Shown here: positions 1 to 12,017 of the stretch, piece by piece
Layout: each line of letters starts with the position of its first letter
Numbering within the stretch: position 1 is the stretch's first letter
Assembly: GCA_964035545.1 (NCBI GenBank)
Contig: OZ037772.1
Span: forward strand, 6,406,889 to 6,470,888
Direction of reading: 5' to 3'
Length of the DNA: 64,000 nt
From: Bugula neritina
Taxonomy: Eukaryota > Bryozoa > Gymnolaemata > Cheilostomatida > Bugulidae
Translations under genes and position numbers: made by a program
The notes under the pieces: generated by a model
Told to the model about the DNA's origin: nothing
Databases searched by the model: none
What the model saw: the letters and a program-made list of their open reading frames with translations, nothing else

Positions 1-3000
1 AATGATACCTGTCTTAGATACCTCAATATTTAAATAATGATAGCAACATGTTTAAGTAATTTTGTAATAATTCTTTTGCAGAGTACAGATGTAGTGATAC
101 ATAGGCCCAATTTCATATTCTATGTCCAAGAATACAAACCGCTTGTGTTAAGTAACAGCAATTTAGTTAGTATATGCACTCAAGTTAGCAACCTTGATTG
201 CTTTGATGTTAGCATGAGTTGAAAAGTGGGTGTGGCCTAAAGTTTCTAAAATTCAAATTTATTGGCTGCTTCGCCTTCAGATTTGTCTACTTATAGACTA
301 ATGAACTTAGACTAAAAAGTGAATATCTAATGGTTTTATTATGACATCTACCAATAATTCTAAGCGATCCACTTTAAGCTATATCTCTGAATTTGCTATT
401 TCATTACATGTCTTGTTTAATATGCTTTCATATATTATATGGACAACATTTTAAACCATTACTAAAGAAGTTTTCTCTTTTGGCTGCATACTCTTTAGCC
501 TGAAGACTGTACACTATATGCGAATAATAAAATGATTAAATATATGGAACAGCAAAACAATAGCCAAATACAATTAGTCTCTTCAGTGTTGTTGTCTCTG
601 CTAATGTATTAAATGGGAACATAACTCCCAATACAGGTTTCGAAATTAGATTCTATGTGAGACAACCATTGCACCACAATGTTGTTTCACGTAGTAGTCC
701 CAGGTTAAATTAGAATTTATTTGTGTTAGAAGTTTTTTGAGCAGCACCGTATTGCGGGTGACTGAGTAAGTTGGGAATTCAAAGTTCCTACCTAAACCCT
801 CAACTCTAAACTCAATAACCCAAAACTACTGCACTCGGTCACCCCAACTCAGAGCTGCTTACAGAATAAATCTACTATGTTAGCTCAATGTTGTTTTACA
901 TTAACCACAGGCTACAGTCTGTCAGAAGGCAATCACTACTCTGAAGGTTCAATAAACAAACAGCTGGAGAGAGAAATCAGTGCAGCTAATCACACGGGAC
1001 TAAGTTAATGTCATCAGTTGAGTTCAGTGCGTGCTGTGGAATCGATTAACTAAATGATGCCTCTCAAGCAGCCAATGTCTACACGTTTATAACTATTGCT
1101 TCAGCTCTGCTGTGTGTTGAGAGTTTTTTATAAACCATACGCAAAATGTGTTAGTAAAGAACAGAAATTTAAACATTAATTTTTTTTTAAAAACTCCGGT
1201 ACAAAATTTTTTTTCAATTTATTTAGAAAAAAGCCAATACACATCAGTTCCAACAACAACATTGTGACTGTATCCAGCCACTTTTTTCAAGTGCTTAACT
1301 TACTTTTATTTCTGAACATTCTAATAATTGTTCATTACGCCTGCTATAAAGTTTATGTCAGATTGTTGAATATATTGAAAACTAATAAACTCATAAAAAA
1401 TGTGGTATTATAGTTATTAAACACATTTATTATAACCGATAGTATATTTTACTACAGTGTGACTGATGACTTCACAATGAAATTGAACTCGTGATAACTA
1501 AGCTGTTTCATAAAAAAACACAAACATACAGATTAAAATACAGCCCAAAAAACAACACAGCAGGCTACATAGCATTTCAATGCTATAATATGTGATGGCT
1601 CCCGTCAGTTTTGGTTTCTTGGCATTATTCGCTATTGTTAGTTATAAGGGGTTTTAACTATAGTTGTCGTAAATAGGTCAATTTTAGCTTTTAGTGTATA
1701 ATAGTCAATTAACATGTGCTCTTTCCAGCTGTCCAATCAGTTTTGTGATATCTGCTATGGTTTAAGAATGATTGGTGTTTTAATGAGCCATTCCATGGTT
1801 GGCAAGCTGGTCACGTGATTAGAGCATAATAGCGCGACCTTTAACAATAGTTGAAATAGCGGCGTAGTGTAGAGCGCAACGTAGTTAAGTATAATTTGAC
1901 TGAGAATTGTTACTAATAATAAACATGGCGACTGGATCGCGCTGCAAGTTAATAGATAACAGATATTGACATTTTAAGAATGTTTCTACATTGAAAATTA
2001 GGGACAAGGACTGAAGAGTAGTGGTGATAATAGTAATGATGAACTTAGTAACAACAGTGATACAAAAGAGTTAGATTTTATTATGAAACCACGTGGCATT
2101 ATAGTATCAATCTCTCAGGATAATCATCAAAATGTTCTCATTATACTGAACTCAACTTTGAAATATTGATTAGAATATTGCAGATATAAATTTTAAATTA
2201 TTATTTTCAGGATCAGCATAAAAAACCACCCCTGGTCTCTAACTTTTGGGTTGATGGAGTTAATTGAAGACACTGTTGCTAGGTAGATAAACAACGAATT
2301 TAGTACAATTTTGAGTCGCCGAACTTTGACTGTTAATTACTCGCAATAACAAAAGACGTTTGTTGTGGACCGCTGTGTGTATAACCTGGCATATTTCTGG
2401 TTCTATTTGACTGATTTTAAAAATTTAAAGTGCAATGTGATCACAAAGTCCTACTCTATTCATCCACATCAAAAAATAAAAATCTTGGATGACCCCCAAG
2501 AGACCAAAAATGACAGCAGCCATCACATATATTCACAAAATATTATGAAGCAAAATTTATAGAATACAATATAAATTTTGTCATCTGCGTTTTATGTAAT
2601 ACTTGATGGCCAAATTTCTACTTAGACCAGGAACTTATAACATTTAGGAATGTTTTGAGACTATTAAATGGAAAAAAAATATCAAAGTTTACTTTATAAA
2701 TATAAACAACAGCAAATAATCAAATAGCACAATATATTCCGGCTGTAGTAACACAGAGTCACCACAGGTGTTTGTGCTATTCAATGAATTATTAATTTTA
2801 CTGACTATCAAGTTAGAAAAAGAGTTTATTGATTCATATATTTCCTTAGCTACTGCATTACCTATTACATTACATTTGTTTGAGCGCATGCATTAGATGA
2901 TGTTGCTACAACAACCTGTCTCCAATGGTTATAATTAAATGCTCATATTTAACAAAACACATACACACACACACACACAAACGCACACGCACATTGTGTG

Positions 3001-3031
3001 CCAGTGTTTTTACAACTGAACAACAATCATA
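1..3031. other. Intergenic, no gene recognised
   Basis: No coding exon with family resemblance was found on either strand. The stretch is AT-rich, with short open frames only. Near 727-850 there is an imperfect inverted repeat (a GTGACTGAGT-type arm against ACTCGGTCAC), too degraded to name. A short CA-repeat lies at about 2955-2995, just downstream of the stop codon of lectin locus A. Confidence 0.5.
2955..2995. repeat. CA microsatellite
   Basis: Imperfect (CA)n run with interspersed CG dinucleotides, about 40 bp long, in the 3' flank of lectin locus A. Confidence 0.8.
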
Positions 3032-3930
3032 TCAGTCCGTAGTAAAATATTTAACGATCTCCAATCCGTGAATTTCCAATTCATAGATATTAAGCTGCGC
3101 ATCTATTTCTACAGCTGTTACTCTCACATATCTACCATACATTCTAGTATGACATGTAACCAGAAATATATCTGCAGGTGGTTGTCCAGGAAGGTAGTCA
3201 CAGATCTCATTTTCTGGTGGATTATCAAAGTTAGTGTCAGTTTCACCAACTGCTACTCTCACATTTGCCAACATATCATTGACAGCTAAAAGATTAATTG
3301 ACAGAATGAGATGTGGGATATTTTAACTAATTTACTACACACTGCATGGAAGTCTCCAGTTTTTGTCTACTTTCTCCAATTTAGCTGCTAATGAGCATGA
3401 GTTTTTTTTTTAAAACTAGTAAAATATCAATAAATACACCTATAAATTACTGAGGTTCTTTTGAACGTTGCTTGATTTCTCATGTTTTTTTTCTATTCAT
3501 TTAGCTAATTTGAATTGTGATCCGTTATGAAAAAATGGTAAATGTCAGCAATCAAAAGTAGCTGAATAGTTAGGAAGAAGAATTAAAAATAACCTTGACT
3601 ATATTTAGGTGTATTTTTAATGATATTTCACTAGTTTTGAGGAAAAAAGCCATGTTCTTCAGTAGCTAATTTGTGAGGTAGCTAAAAACTGGAGCTTTCC
3701 AGTGTGTATTGAATCAAGCAAAATAACCCATGTCATAAACAAACTCCAAGACCCAACCTAATGGACTGCAATACTGACTATATTCAAATACCATATCATA
3801 AGTACCCACGCAGGACCACAGCGGTGAAAGGTGACCATACCATAAGTACTGTAAACATTCAGATTACCACTAAATACACATGAATTACAGGAAATATAAT
3901 AATTTGTCAGCAATGCATAAAACATCATAA

Positions 3931-4136
3931 CAGAGAGTTTAGAGCATTTGCTTAGTAGACACAATGTCACGGATTTAAACCCAACCAAAGCCATTGGTGG
4001 TGGTAAGGAGAGCATCCAGTCATAATTACTCCTGTGCCTCATCTGAATAAATCTTTAACCCCGTTAAACAAAATATTACCCTTTTCCATCAAAGTTTCTC
4101 ACAGGGATGGCAACTATAAACTTCTGCAATTTTTAT
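3931..4136 (+). mobile_element. tRNA-derived SINE copy
   Basis: Lies antisense in the last intron of lectin locus A. It keeps the pol III B-box-like part of the tRNA head (degenerate), the GAGAGCATCCAG core, the CTCCTGTGCCTCATCTGAA block and the tail ACTATAAACTT. The 5' end is truncated. Confidence 0.75.
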
Positions 4137-5279
4137 ATAAGACGTCAAAACACAACAGCTGCCCGAATACGTAAACTAAATCACCTTGAGTACTTTCAGA
4201 TCTGTCCCATATTTTGACACCATCAACAAATTGACTGATGGTTAAGTCTATTTGCAGCCATGGAGACAGTTCTTGATTTGTAATAAATATACTTCCTTGC
4301 TCCCCTATCCCAGATTCAGAAGGAAGATAAATTCCATCAATAGCCTTGGCCTCTGAGAAATCTGATCTATATATGCTGCTTGATGAAGCAACTTTATCTA
4401 AAAGTTACCAGAACAACATGAATTACAAGAATTTTACAATATAAAGAGCTAGGAATTTCTAAACTTTAATAATATCATGTAAAGTATTGCGGTATAATGT
4501 CTCATATGTCAATAACCTAATTTACTGACTTTGTAGCATAAGTATTAGCCTCTAAATATGTTCAAAAATCTTATATCTCAAAATTACTTTAGCGTTAGGC
4601 TATCTTCACCTTTAGCAAGACTGGTAAAAAAGCCATAGACAACCAACTCTTCTGAGTATTTCTTCTTAACAGAACACAGTCTACTAGTCTGCTCTGTATT
4701 GATTATCACTTCTGGTCTATCAGACAGGAAACAGGTTGATGTATTCTTGTCATATGACACAGCAACACATGATTGGTTGTGTGAACAGAAGGAAACACAC
4801 AGCTGGTGACAAGAAGTGGTTATCTGATGGTAATATGTCGTCACATCAGAAAATGCTTTGTTCAAGAAAATATTTTCCTCTAAAATTAAAAGACGGTCAG
4901 TATCAGCCAAAAGAAATTTGAAATTTTATTGATGCACACTATTATTTCATTTTTAATTGAATCAAGTCCTAATAGTTTCAACAACTGCACACATGGTTTT
5001 TAAAGTTACTATCTTTGACTTTTATGAATGAAAAAAAAATTAATCTGGTATTCAATGAAAAATGATGTTTACTTGTCAGTAAAGATAGCTACTCGAAATA
5101 AATCATCTTCTTTAAGTTTCCTTCTTCCAGCTCTGTTAATGGTTTATTGAATAGTCTACAAGTTCTGTTTGCTGATTCAAAAACTCCAGACTGACACTGA
5201 CTGTGGAGATCATTGCATTGAGTCATACATTCTAGACTAGATCGAGCTAAAATCAATAAAGTTATATGTAAATAAACAG

Positions 5280-5424
5280 TATAATATATGGTATATATGG
5301 TATATATGGTGTATATGGTGTATATGGTATATATGGTATATATGGTATATCTGGTATATATGGTATATATGGTATATCTGGTATATCTGGTATATATGGT
5401 ATATATGGTATATATGGTATATAT

Positions 5425-5478
<54 letters not shown>

Positions 5479-5488
5479 TGTATACATA

Positions 5489-5584
<96 letters not shown>

Positions 5585-5590
5585 CATACA
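5280..5590. repeat. 9-bp minisatellite grading into (TA)n
   Basis: About 16 tandem copies of a GGTATATAT unit with GTG and CTG variants (5288-5430), followed by about 150 bp of (TA)n. It lies in intron 1 of lectin locus A, about 35 bp from the splice acceptor of exon 2. Long Tyr/Ile open frames across it are artefacts. Confidence 0.9.
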
Positions 5591-7525
5591 TATGTATATA
5601 TATAATACATATAATCAATTACTCACAGTGTTTCAACTGTGAAAACCTGTTTATCAGCAAGTCCAGTAAAACTGCTCCCAGGGCATAAATTATGAATAAT
5701 TTTAGAGGTATTTGAAAAGAGAAATGTCAATGCTAGCCTTATAATCAATAGTGTACCTGTGTCAACTAACTGCTAATAGTTGTTGAGCTGTTTTATCGTT
5801 TTAAACAAACGTGTGTTATGAAATATATGCACAGTTACTATCTGATAGTATTGTGTATGCTTACATTATATCTGCTATGAAATAATCTAGTAGCTTTTAC
5901 CTATACACTTTTCTGTGATTGATTATTATGCATTTTGCATGTTCTCTTGTGTATAAACAATTTGAAAAATTGAATAAAATCATTACAGATGATATATTTA
6001 AAATAGATAATTTTATTTTAGTTTATAAGGTATAAAGTATTGGTACTTGCTGAATAGATTTTACTCTTATACTATTAATATTGCTGGATTTGATTGATGG
6101 TGAATAAACTATATCTGTAGGACTTTTTTTCAGTCAAATTCATGCTCATTTGTTAAGATTGTGCTGTGTGATTTTTATGTTTATCCGCTGCATCTATAAA
6201 CACTCATTTCTGTAAAATAACTAATATATAACACAAGATCTCATAATAGAAAAACTCATACTAGTAATTCCTTTCTGTAGCATTAAGAAAACTGCAAACA
6301 GAGCATAATTGTAGCCAATCAAACTTTGTGAACTCCTATATAACTGCTGATGATTAGGGTAAAATGATTTATGACATAAATTTACCTTTTCAACTTTTGC
6401 CTACTTTAATTTCAGCTCGATGACCTAACACAACGTAAAAGGTGCTGACCTTGTCTAGAATCTTGAAGGGTAGACTCCTGTAGTTGAGATTCTGAACTGT
6501 TGAATGCTGATATATGCTGTGTGCAATAATATTCTTCCGTCAAATTTAAGGCTGGGATTGATAAAACTTTAGACATCAACAGTGTGCATGCTAAAAGTAG
6601 CTTCATGTTTGCTAAAAAACTTAGCTAGAGCAGAATATTAGAAGAGCTATCTACTTGTGTAATGGTTTATGTGTTGGCATTCATTTCAATATATACCTAC
6701 ATGCACTATATTATTAGCATTATTCCCTTGTGAATAGCATAAATTATCTGATTAAGGCAAGTTTTCATTCAAATAGGTTATGAAATAAATGCCTTTTGAT
6801 CATTCTATTTGATAATTTTTATAGAGAACTAAGTCTAATTTTTTCAGTGCAAATATTCACTAGATTCTGTATTTAACTTTACTGTGATCTATTAATGGAA
6901 ATACTATGGCATATTTTTATTTAGTTAGTGGTGAAGGTTTGAATGTGCTAATGTGACGTCTAAGTGCAGATATGTTTCTGTTTTCTATAATATATTTGAA
7001 GTATTAAACTGTATACAGTATATCGTTGTGTACAAACTCACAAATATTTTATAATTCTTTGTTACACTGTTTTGTATAGATATTAAAATTTAGCAAAAAA
7101 GAACATGAGAAAATAGGTGCATATGCTGGCATAGTTATGTGCGATTTCTCTTAATAATTGCTGCCATGTAATCTACAATACAGTTTTTAAAAAACAATGC
7201 AAAAAAACAAAATTAGCAATAAACTGCAAACTGTGATTTTCAGTGCAAAGCGTTTTAGTGCTTATGTTAGCAAGAAAGAGTCCAAAGCCTTAATCATTTA
7301 AACATTTGTAAATTTCATAATTGACTACAAACTTGGTTTAGGTTTATAACATAATACTGAAAAATATTACACATACAAAGCTTTAGTGCTTAAATTTTAA
7401 AAAAGTTGTATGTGATTTATATATAAACAAACAACACAACAAAATATGTTTGTGTAGTAAAATGAATGGTTCAAACTTTGTAATTACTATGTCAACTTGA
7501 GCAATTACAAATAACCATGAAATTG

Positions 7526-7735
<210 letters not shown>

Positions 7736-7822
7736 AAATATATCTTTACGAGCTAGCAATTTGATTATAAATAGGTATACGAGAAACATTGTTATTTATT
7801 ACTTTATTAGGTAAAGTAATTA

Positions 7823-7862
7823 CACTGATATTTCGGGTACCACTGTACCCATCTTCAGAGTA
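7823..7862 (-). ncRNA. Hammerhead-ribozyme-like motif of the Penelope-like element
   Basis: Read on the minus strand. A 4-bp stem I (TACT 7862-7859 with AGTG 7826-7823, one GU pair) encloses CTGAAGA (7858-7852), which fits the hammerhead core CUGANGA. Next comes a perfect 6-bp stem II (GGGTAC 7850-7845 with GTACCC 7840-7835, loop AGTG), then GAA (7834-7832), then the self-complementary ATAT (7831-7828) as a minimal two-base-pair stem III, then C at 7827 as the cleavage-site nucleotide. One unpaired U (7851) between the core and stem II is a deviation. Minimal hammerheads of this kind are known in Penelope-like element terminal repeats; activity here is inferred. Confidence 0.6.
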
Positions 7863-8111
7863 GCAATGAATGAAATTCAAAAATTATTATGTTACGTTAG
7901 ACGTTATGCATGACACAAAGAATAGAGAGTGGCAGTTATTGTAAATTATTGAAACTTAAAGGAGATAATCTTATTTTATATATTACGCAGGTCAAAAATT
8001 ATACTGATTTTTTTGCATAAAAAATAAATTAGACTTGACAAAAAAATAGATATCCAAATATAAAAAACAGCAAGAATTAGTGAAACTTTGTGAGAGTTGA
8101 GTAGTGTGGAG

Positions 8112-9803
8112 CTATTGATATAGTTTTAGTGGTATGGAGTAATTTTTTTTATTGAGTTGCGGTTTTATTTGTTTAATGTAGAGAGCTTCGGCTACTTTTC
8201 GATGGTGGATTCCTTTAAATGAATGATTTAAAATTGTTACATTGTCTATTGATATGTTTCCATGATTAGTGGTAGAGATGTGTTGATAAATTTTGGAATT
8301 GATGTCATTGCAGTGTTCATGTATCCTGTGTAATAGGCGACGTCCGGTTTCGCCTACATATGTTTGTTGACAGGTAGCTTCAGGACAGGTTATTTTGTAG
8401 ACTAGGTTGTGAATGTGTTCTTTATTGGTTTTATCTTTGAGATTAAAATGTGAACTTAAGGGGGTTCCTTTAAATAAAATACGGGCATTGAGTTCATTTG
8501 AAAAAGAGTCTGTAATTAATTTATTGAGGGAACGGATTAATTTTTCTCCTGTTACTCCTTTATAAGGCAGCTGAAGTAAAATGTGTTTCCTGTTGTCTTT
8601 TTCACTGAGTAGTCCGTCACCAATGTTGTTAATAGTTTTCTCTATTACATATTTAGGGTAACTATTTTTATGTTCAAAAACATTTCGAATATAGTTTAGT
8701 TCTTGGGTCTTAAGTGCTGGAGTAGAACAGATTTTATTAGCCCTTAATACTAGTGACTTGAGTGTGCTTTGCTTCCACGTTTTTAGTGAGAAAGAGTTCC
8801 AATGTAAATATGTATCGTTATGTGTTGGTTTGCGGAATACTGTGGTTTCCACTGAGCTATTGTGTCGCAAAACTGTAACATCCAGAAAAGAAAGTGATTT
8901 ATTGGTTTCTAGTTCGTGAGTAAATTTTATGTTAGGATGAAAATTATTAAGTGTGTTGAGTGTTGTGTTAATATAATCAGGGTCTATTGTTGCAAATGTG
9001 TCATCTATGTATCTCACCCAAGGTGACATTGAATTCAACTTTGGTATTACTTTCTGTTCTAGTTTTGTCATGAATATATTCGCAATTATTGGTCCTAGAG
9101 GAGATCCCATAGCAACACCATCCGTCTGTGTATAAATGATGTCGTTGAAAGTAAAGTGAACTTGTTTTGTACAAAGGTTGAGTAAGTTTATCATTTTCTT
9201 TTTTGGTATAGTTGTTTGGATTCGTTGTTTCTCATAAATATCATTTATGATTGCTGAAATCGTGTAGTCAAGTGGTACAGAAGTAAAGAGGGAAACAACA
9301 TCAAATGATATCAGTTGATGGTTTGCTGGAATATGAAGTTGCCGTATATATGTAAGAAAACTATCGGTTGATTCGATATTACTTTCAGATTCACTAAGTG
9401 GTTTTAGCATTTTGGCCAGGTATTTCGCAAGTTGGTATGATGCAGCGCCTATGTTAGAAATTATTGGTCGCATTTGTAGCTTCTCTATACCATCTCCTTG
9501 TTTGAGTTTGTGTATTTTGGCCATTCCGTAAAATTTCCCAGGTGCTGAACCTGTTGGATATATCCTTTTATAGTCAGTGTCAGAAAAATGTTTTTTGATA
9601 CTACGCAATTCTAATTGTATTCGATTTTCAATAGTTTTTGTTGGATCTGTGGAACATATTGAAAATTTTGGTGTATTTAGTATTTCTAAACATTTGTTGA
9701 TGTAAACCTTCTTATTCATGACAACAGTACCTTTCCCAGTTTTACATAGTATAAAGTTTGCAGAACTTGTTTTTAGTCTATTTGTTAAACATAAAATGTA
9801 CAT
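8112..9803 (-). CDS. Penelope-like reverse transcriptase with GIY-YIG endonuclease domain
   Basis: 563 aa in the surviving frame. It copies element RNA into DNA, and the C-terminal nuclease is thought to nick the target. Visible RT motifs are KTGKGTVV (21-28), SFDVVSLFTSVP (166-177), GVAMGSPLGP (229-238) and the catalytic RYIDD (264-268). After a linker, a GIY-YIG-type domain begins near 468 (VYK, TYVG at 481-484, GETGRR, and a likely catalytic Glu near 539). Full-length members of the family are longer at the N-terminus; here the frame starts in the middle of that region, at an ATG downstream of a stop, so the annotated start is not a native one. No frameshift interrupts the remaining 1.7 kb, suggesting a fairly recent insertion. 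Confidence 0.9.
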   Translation of the reverse strand: MYILCLTNRLKTSSANFILCKTGKGTVVMNKKVYINKCLEILNTPKFSICSTDPTKTIENRIQLELRSIKKHFSDTDYKRIYPTGSAPGKFYGMAKIHKLKQGDGIEKLQMRPIISNIGAASYQLAKYLAKMLKPLSESESNIESTDSFLTYIRQLHIPANHQLISFDVVSLFTSVPLDYTISAIINDIYEKQRIQTTIPKKKMINLLNLCTKQVHFTFNDIIYTQTDGVAMGSPLGPIIANIFMTKLEQKVIPKLNSMSPWVRYIDDTFATIDPDYINTTLNTLNNFHPNIKFTHELETNKSLSFLDVTVLRHNSSVETTVFRKPTHNDTYLHWNSFSLKTWKQSTLKSLVLRANKICSTPALKTQELNYIRNVFEHKNSYPKYVIEKTINNIGDGLLSEKDNRKHILLQLPYKGVTGEKLIRSLNKLITDSFSNELNARILFKGTPLSSHFNLKDKTNKEHIHNLVYKITCPEATCQQTYVGETGRRLLHRIHEHCNDINSKIYQHISTTNHGNISIDNVTILNHSFKGIHHRKVAEALYIKQIKPQLNKKNYSIPLKLYQ

Positions 9804-10482
9804 GATATGTATCTACGTCAGTTCTAATAATAAACTGTGGCTCCCTCTCATTACTGTTTTTATGTATTTAACTTAATGTTTCTTCTGAACAAATTAGGTA
9901 AAGTTAAATCTACTTCAGATTTGTTATTAATTATTTTATTATAAATGAGATGCTTTGCAATGCATCAAATCACCATATTACAGCTCACATGCAGTTCTAT
10001 TAAGTATAAGGTACATTAATATTAATCATTAATCTACAACTACTCAATAGAGCACATATATGAGAAATCAACTTTATCAGGTAATATTATTCACAAAAGT
10101 TTTAAGAAAATTTGTAAAAGAAATGTAAACTTTGACTCAAATTGCAAAGAAAACACATGGAAGTTCAAAATTGCAAAAGGCTTTTGTCTTTAGATTATGC
10201 ATATTTCTGCTTATAGGTTGTTCGTATTGGTTATTCCACTGAAACAGAAGACTGAAGAAGCTATGATTGGATGATGCTATAGCTTTGAGAATGCAATAAA
10301 TAAAAACAGAAAAACAGTGCATTATATATGTTGTGTTTAAAAATGCATAAAAAATCAACCAGTGTCTGATGGTGAGTTACAAAGATAATTAGAACTAATT
10401 TCAGAGAGTGAAATCATATTTGTGTTATTGAAAGCTTTTTTATAAATTGAAACAAACTATGGATCAATAACTCTTTAAATAG

Positions 10483-10688
10483 AGGGCAGTCGTGGTCTTA
10501 TAGGGACCTAGGGCGTTTAGTAAGCCTTATATAGTAATTAGGCGCAAAGTATTGGGTTTGAGCCGACAAAGGTCATTGGGTATGTTAGGAAGAGCATCCA
10601 GTCATAATTGAGCTCTTCTGCCTCATCTGGATAAGTCCTTAACCAGATTTACAGTAATGGTGACTCTAACCTTGCTTGCGTCAGTTAA
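10483..10688 (+). mobile_element. tRNA-derived SINE copy
   Basis: Head GGGCAGTCGTGGTCTTA resembles an A box. GGGTTTGAGCC is a B box. The core TTAGGAAGAGCATCCAGTC is present. The 3' segment (AATGGTGACTCTAACCTTGC) is a shortened version of the family tail. Confidence 0.75.
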
Positions 10689-10734
10689 TTATATATACAT
10701 ACAAACAGCTGTTTAAATTAGTCAAATAAGCATA

Positions 10735-11165
10735 TACGCTTTTCATATCCACCACTGTTTCTATTGTTAGGTGAAGCCATGAACAGACCTTTAATCAATT
10801 AATCTAAGTAAATAGCTTACTATAGCCAAACAATTTGTTATACAAAAGTCACTGATTTCATAAGGTCAGCAGAAATGGACCAATCGAATTCCAGCATTAG
10901 ATAACCACATATAATTTCCTTTGGGACAACAGATGCGCAATCACCCTGCGGCATTATCAATAATCAATTAATATAATCATTCAGGTTTTATTTGTGCTGT
11001 CGCTCAGTTTTTAGGCAGGCTTTGTATTTATTAATTTTTAGTTTGCAGTTTATTCAGTTTTACATGGTTTGCTAAAATATTTCTAAGATGTCTTTAAAAA
11101 TTGACAAAATAGTTTTATATCAGCATTAGGTAATGAGAAATTTTCTTAGTGCTGAATTAATTAAC
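10735..11165 (+). repeat. Dispersed repeat copy 1 (GTGAAGCCATGAACA family)
   Basis: Shares ordered blocks with 15070-15735, 24605-25345 and, inverted, 19110-19555: GGTGAAGCCATGAACA, CAATTTGTTATACAA, GACCAATC...TTCCAGCATTAGATAAC and TATCAGCATTAGGTAATG. Neither terminal repeats nor coding capacity was seen, so its class is unknown. Confidence 0.6.
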
Positions 11166-11895
11166 TAGCAAAAACAATTTATGCTTTTGTAGATACACAT
11201 GTAATAAAAAGTTATAACAAAACAGCAAAAATTGTTTAAAGAACAGTTAAAAAGCAAACAAAAATTAAAAACAAACGACCAAATGAATGAGAAAATATGG
11301 AACGATCAGTTTTGACAAAACAAAAGAATAAAATTTTTAAAACATAAAGCTAAGCATGATATATATAGAATATTGCAACAAAACATTTTGGCTTTAGTTT
11401 ATAATGTATAAAACCATAGACTGAATTGTTTAAATGGGAAATATAAGACTATGCAGGTTTTAGCTATACCAGCTAAGTGTGACAATATTTTCAAAGAAAA
11501 ACTTAACTATATGTAAGGAGTATTACTTCTATAAATTGCTATATATAATATGAAAAAACATGACTAGTTAATGCTTATATGTTATATATTATGAGTCATA
11601 AATGTTTATATTGAACTTACAATAATTATATCAGAAAGTGATATACGTAGATATATATATATATATATATAAGTCTATACATGCTTGCAAAATTTACTTA
11701 GAACTACAGCATCCTGCTATTATCCTGCTTTCTCCTATATGAGTAAAGCAGTATGTTTATATCTTTAGTTCTAACTTATTGTTCTTTTAAATTATGACAA
11801 GTAGGCTAGGTTTTCAGTGGCCTATCAAAATTGGCCAGTTCAAAATAGAGATGTACGCAAATATAACGCAAATCGCAATCATCAGACTAGCGCAA

Positions 11896-11976
11896 ACACA
11901 CACACACACCAACACGCAGACAAACACGCACACAAACACCGACACAAACATGAAGACACACACACATGCAGACATA
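11896..11976. repeat. CA-rich simple repeat
   Basis: Degenerate (CA)n with ACAAACACG and ACACGCA variants. The small open frames that cover it are not genes. Confidence 0.8.
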
Positions 11977-12017
11977 TGGTAGTAGGCCAGGTTTTTGGCA
12001 AGTAAGATTGCATCACA

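Larger units (their letters stand above)
3032..6606 (-). pseudogene. Lectin locus A: PAN-PAN-F5/8C-like gene with in-frame stop
   Basis: Five exons on the minus strand: 6606-6450, 5246-5073, 4879-4610, 4397-4185 and 3285-3032. All boundaries are GT/AG and all introns are phase 1. Exon 1 gives a signal peptide (MKLLLACTLL start) followed by an EYYC motif. Exons 2 and 3 are PAN/Apple-like and cysteine-rich. Exons 4 and 5 form a discoidin/F-type-lectin-like domain with the family block CDYLPGQPPADIFLVTC. The exon lengths would give a protein like those of loci B, D and E, but a TAG at 5091-5089 lies in frame near the end of exon 2, where the paralogues have a lysine codon. Everything downstream is open. 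It is either a young pseudogene, a truncated secreted product of about 105 aa, or a base error in the assembly. A SINE sits in the last intron and a (TA)n/9-bp repeat in the first. Confidence 0.75.
7790..9803 (-). mobile_element. Penelope-like retroelement, 5'-truncated
   Basis: Minus-strand element comprising an RT/GIY-YIG reading frame (9803-8112), a 3' untranslated part and a terminal segment holding a hammerhead-like fold (7862-7823). The 5' part is missing: upstream of 9803 the frame hits a TAG within a few codons, and only the later part of the usual N-terminal region is present. The element ends near the TA tract at 7735. It sits between lectin loci A and B, about 1.2 kb upstream of the start of A. 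Confidence 0.85.
9804..12017. other. Intergenic with repeats
   Basis: No gene recognised between the Penelope-like element and lectin gene B. It holds a SINE (10483-10688), one copy of a dispersed 0.4-0.7 kb repeat (10735-11165), a short (TA)n at about 11650-11671 and a CA-rich run (11896-11976). Confidence 0.6.

Noticed and set aside
3068-3289. Plus-strand open frame opposite the last exon of locus A (likewise at 12054-12257, 23126-23329 on minus, 26353-26640)
   Set aside because: It is the antisense of the conserved F5/8C exon, recurring only because the exon is conserved; it has no start context or splice partners.
5089-5618. Long Tyr/Ile-rich open frames on both strands
   Set aside because: They are translations of the 9-bp/TA repeat in an intron; the only real coding part is the PAN exon 5246-5073 of locus A. 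The same applies to frames at 7505-7789, 16094-16484 and 37778-38098.
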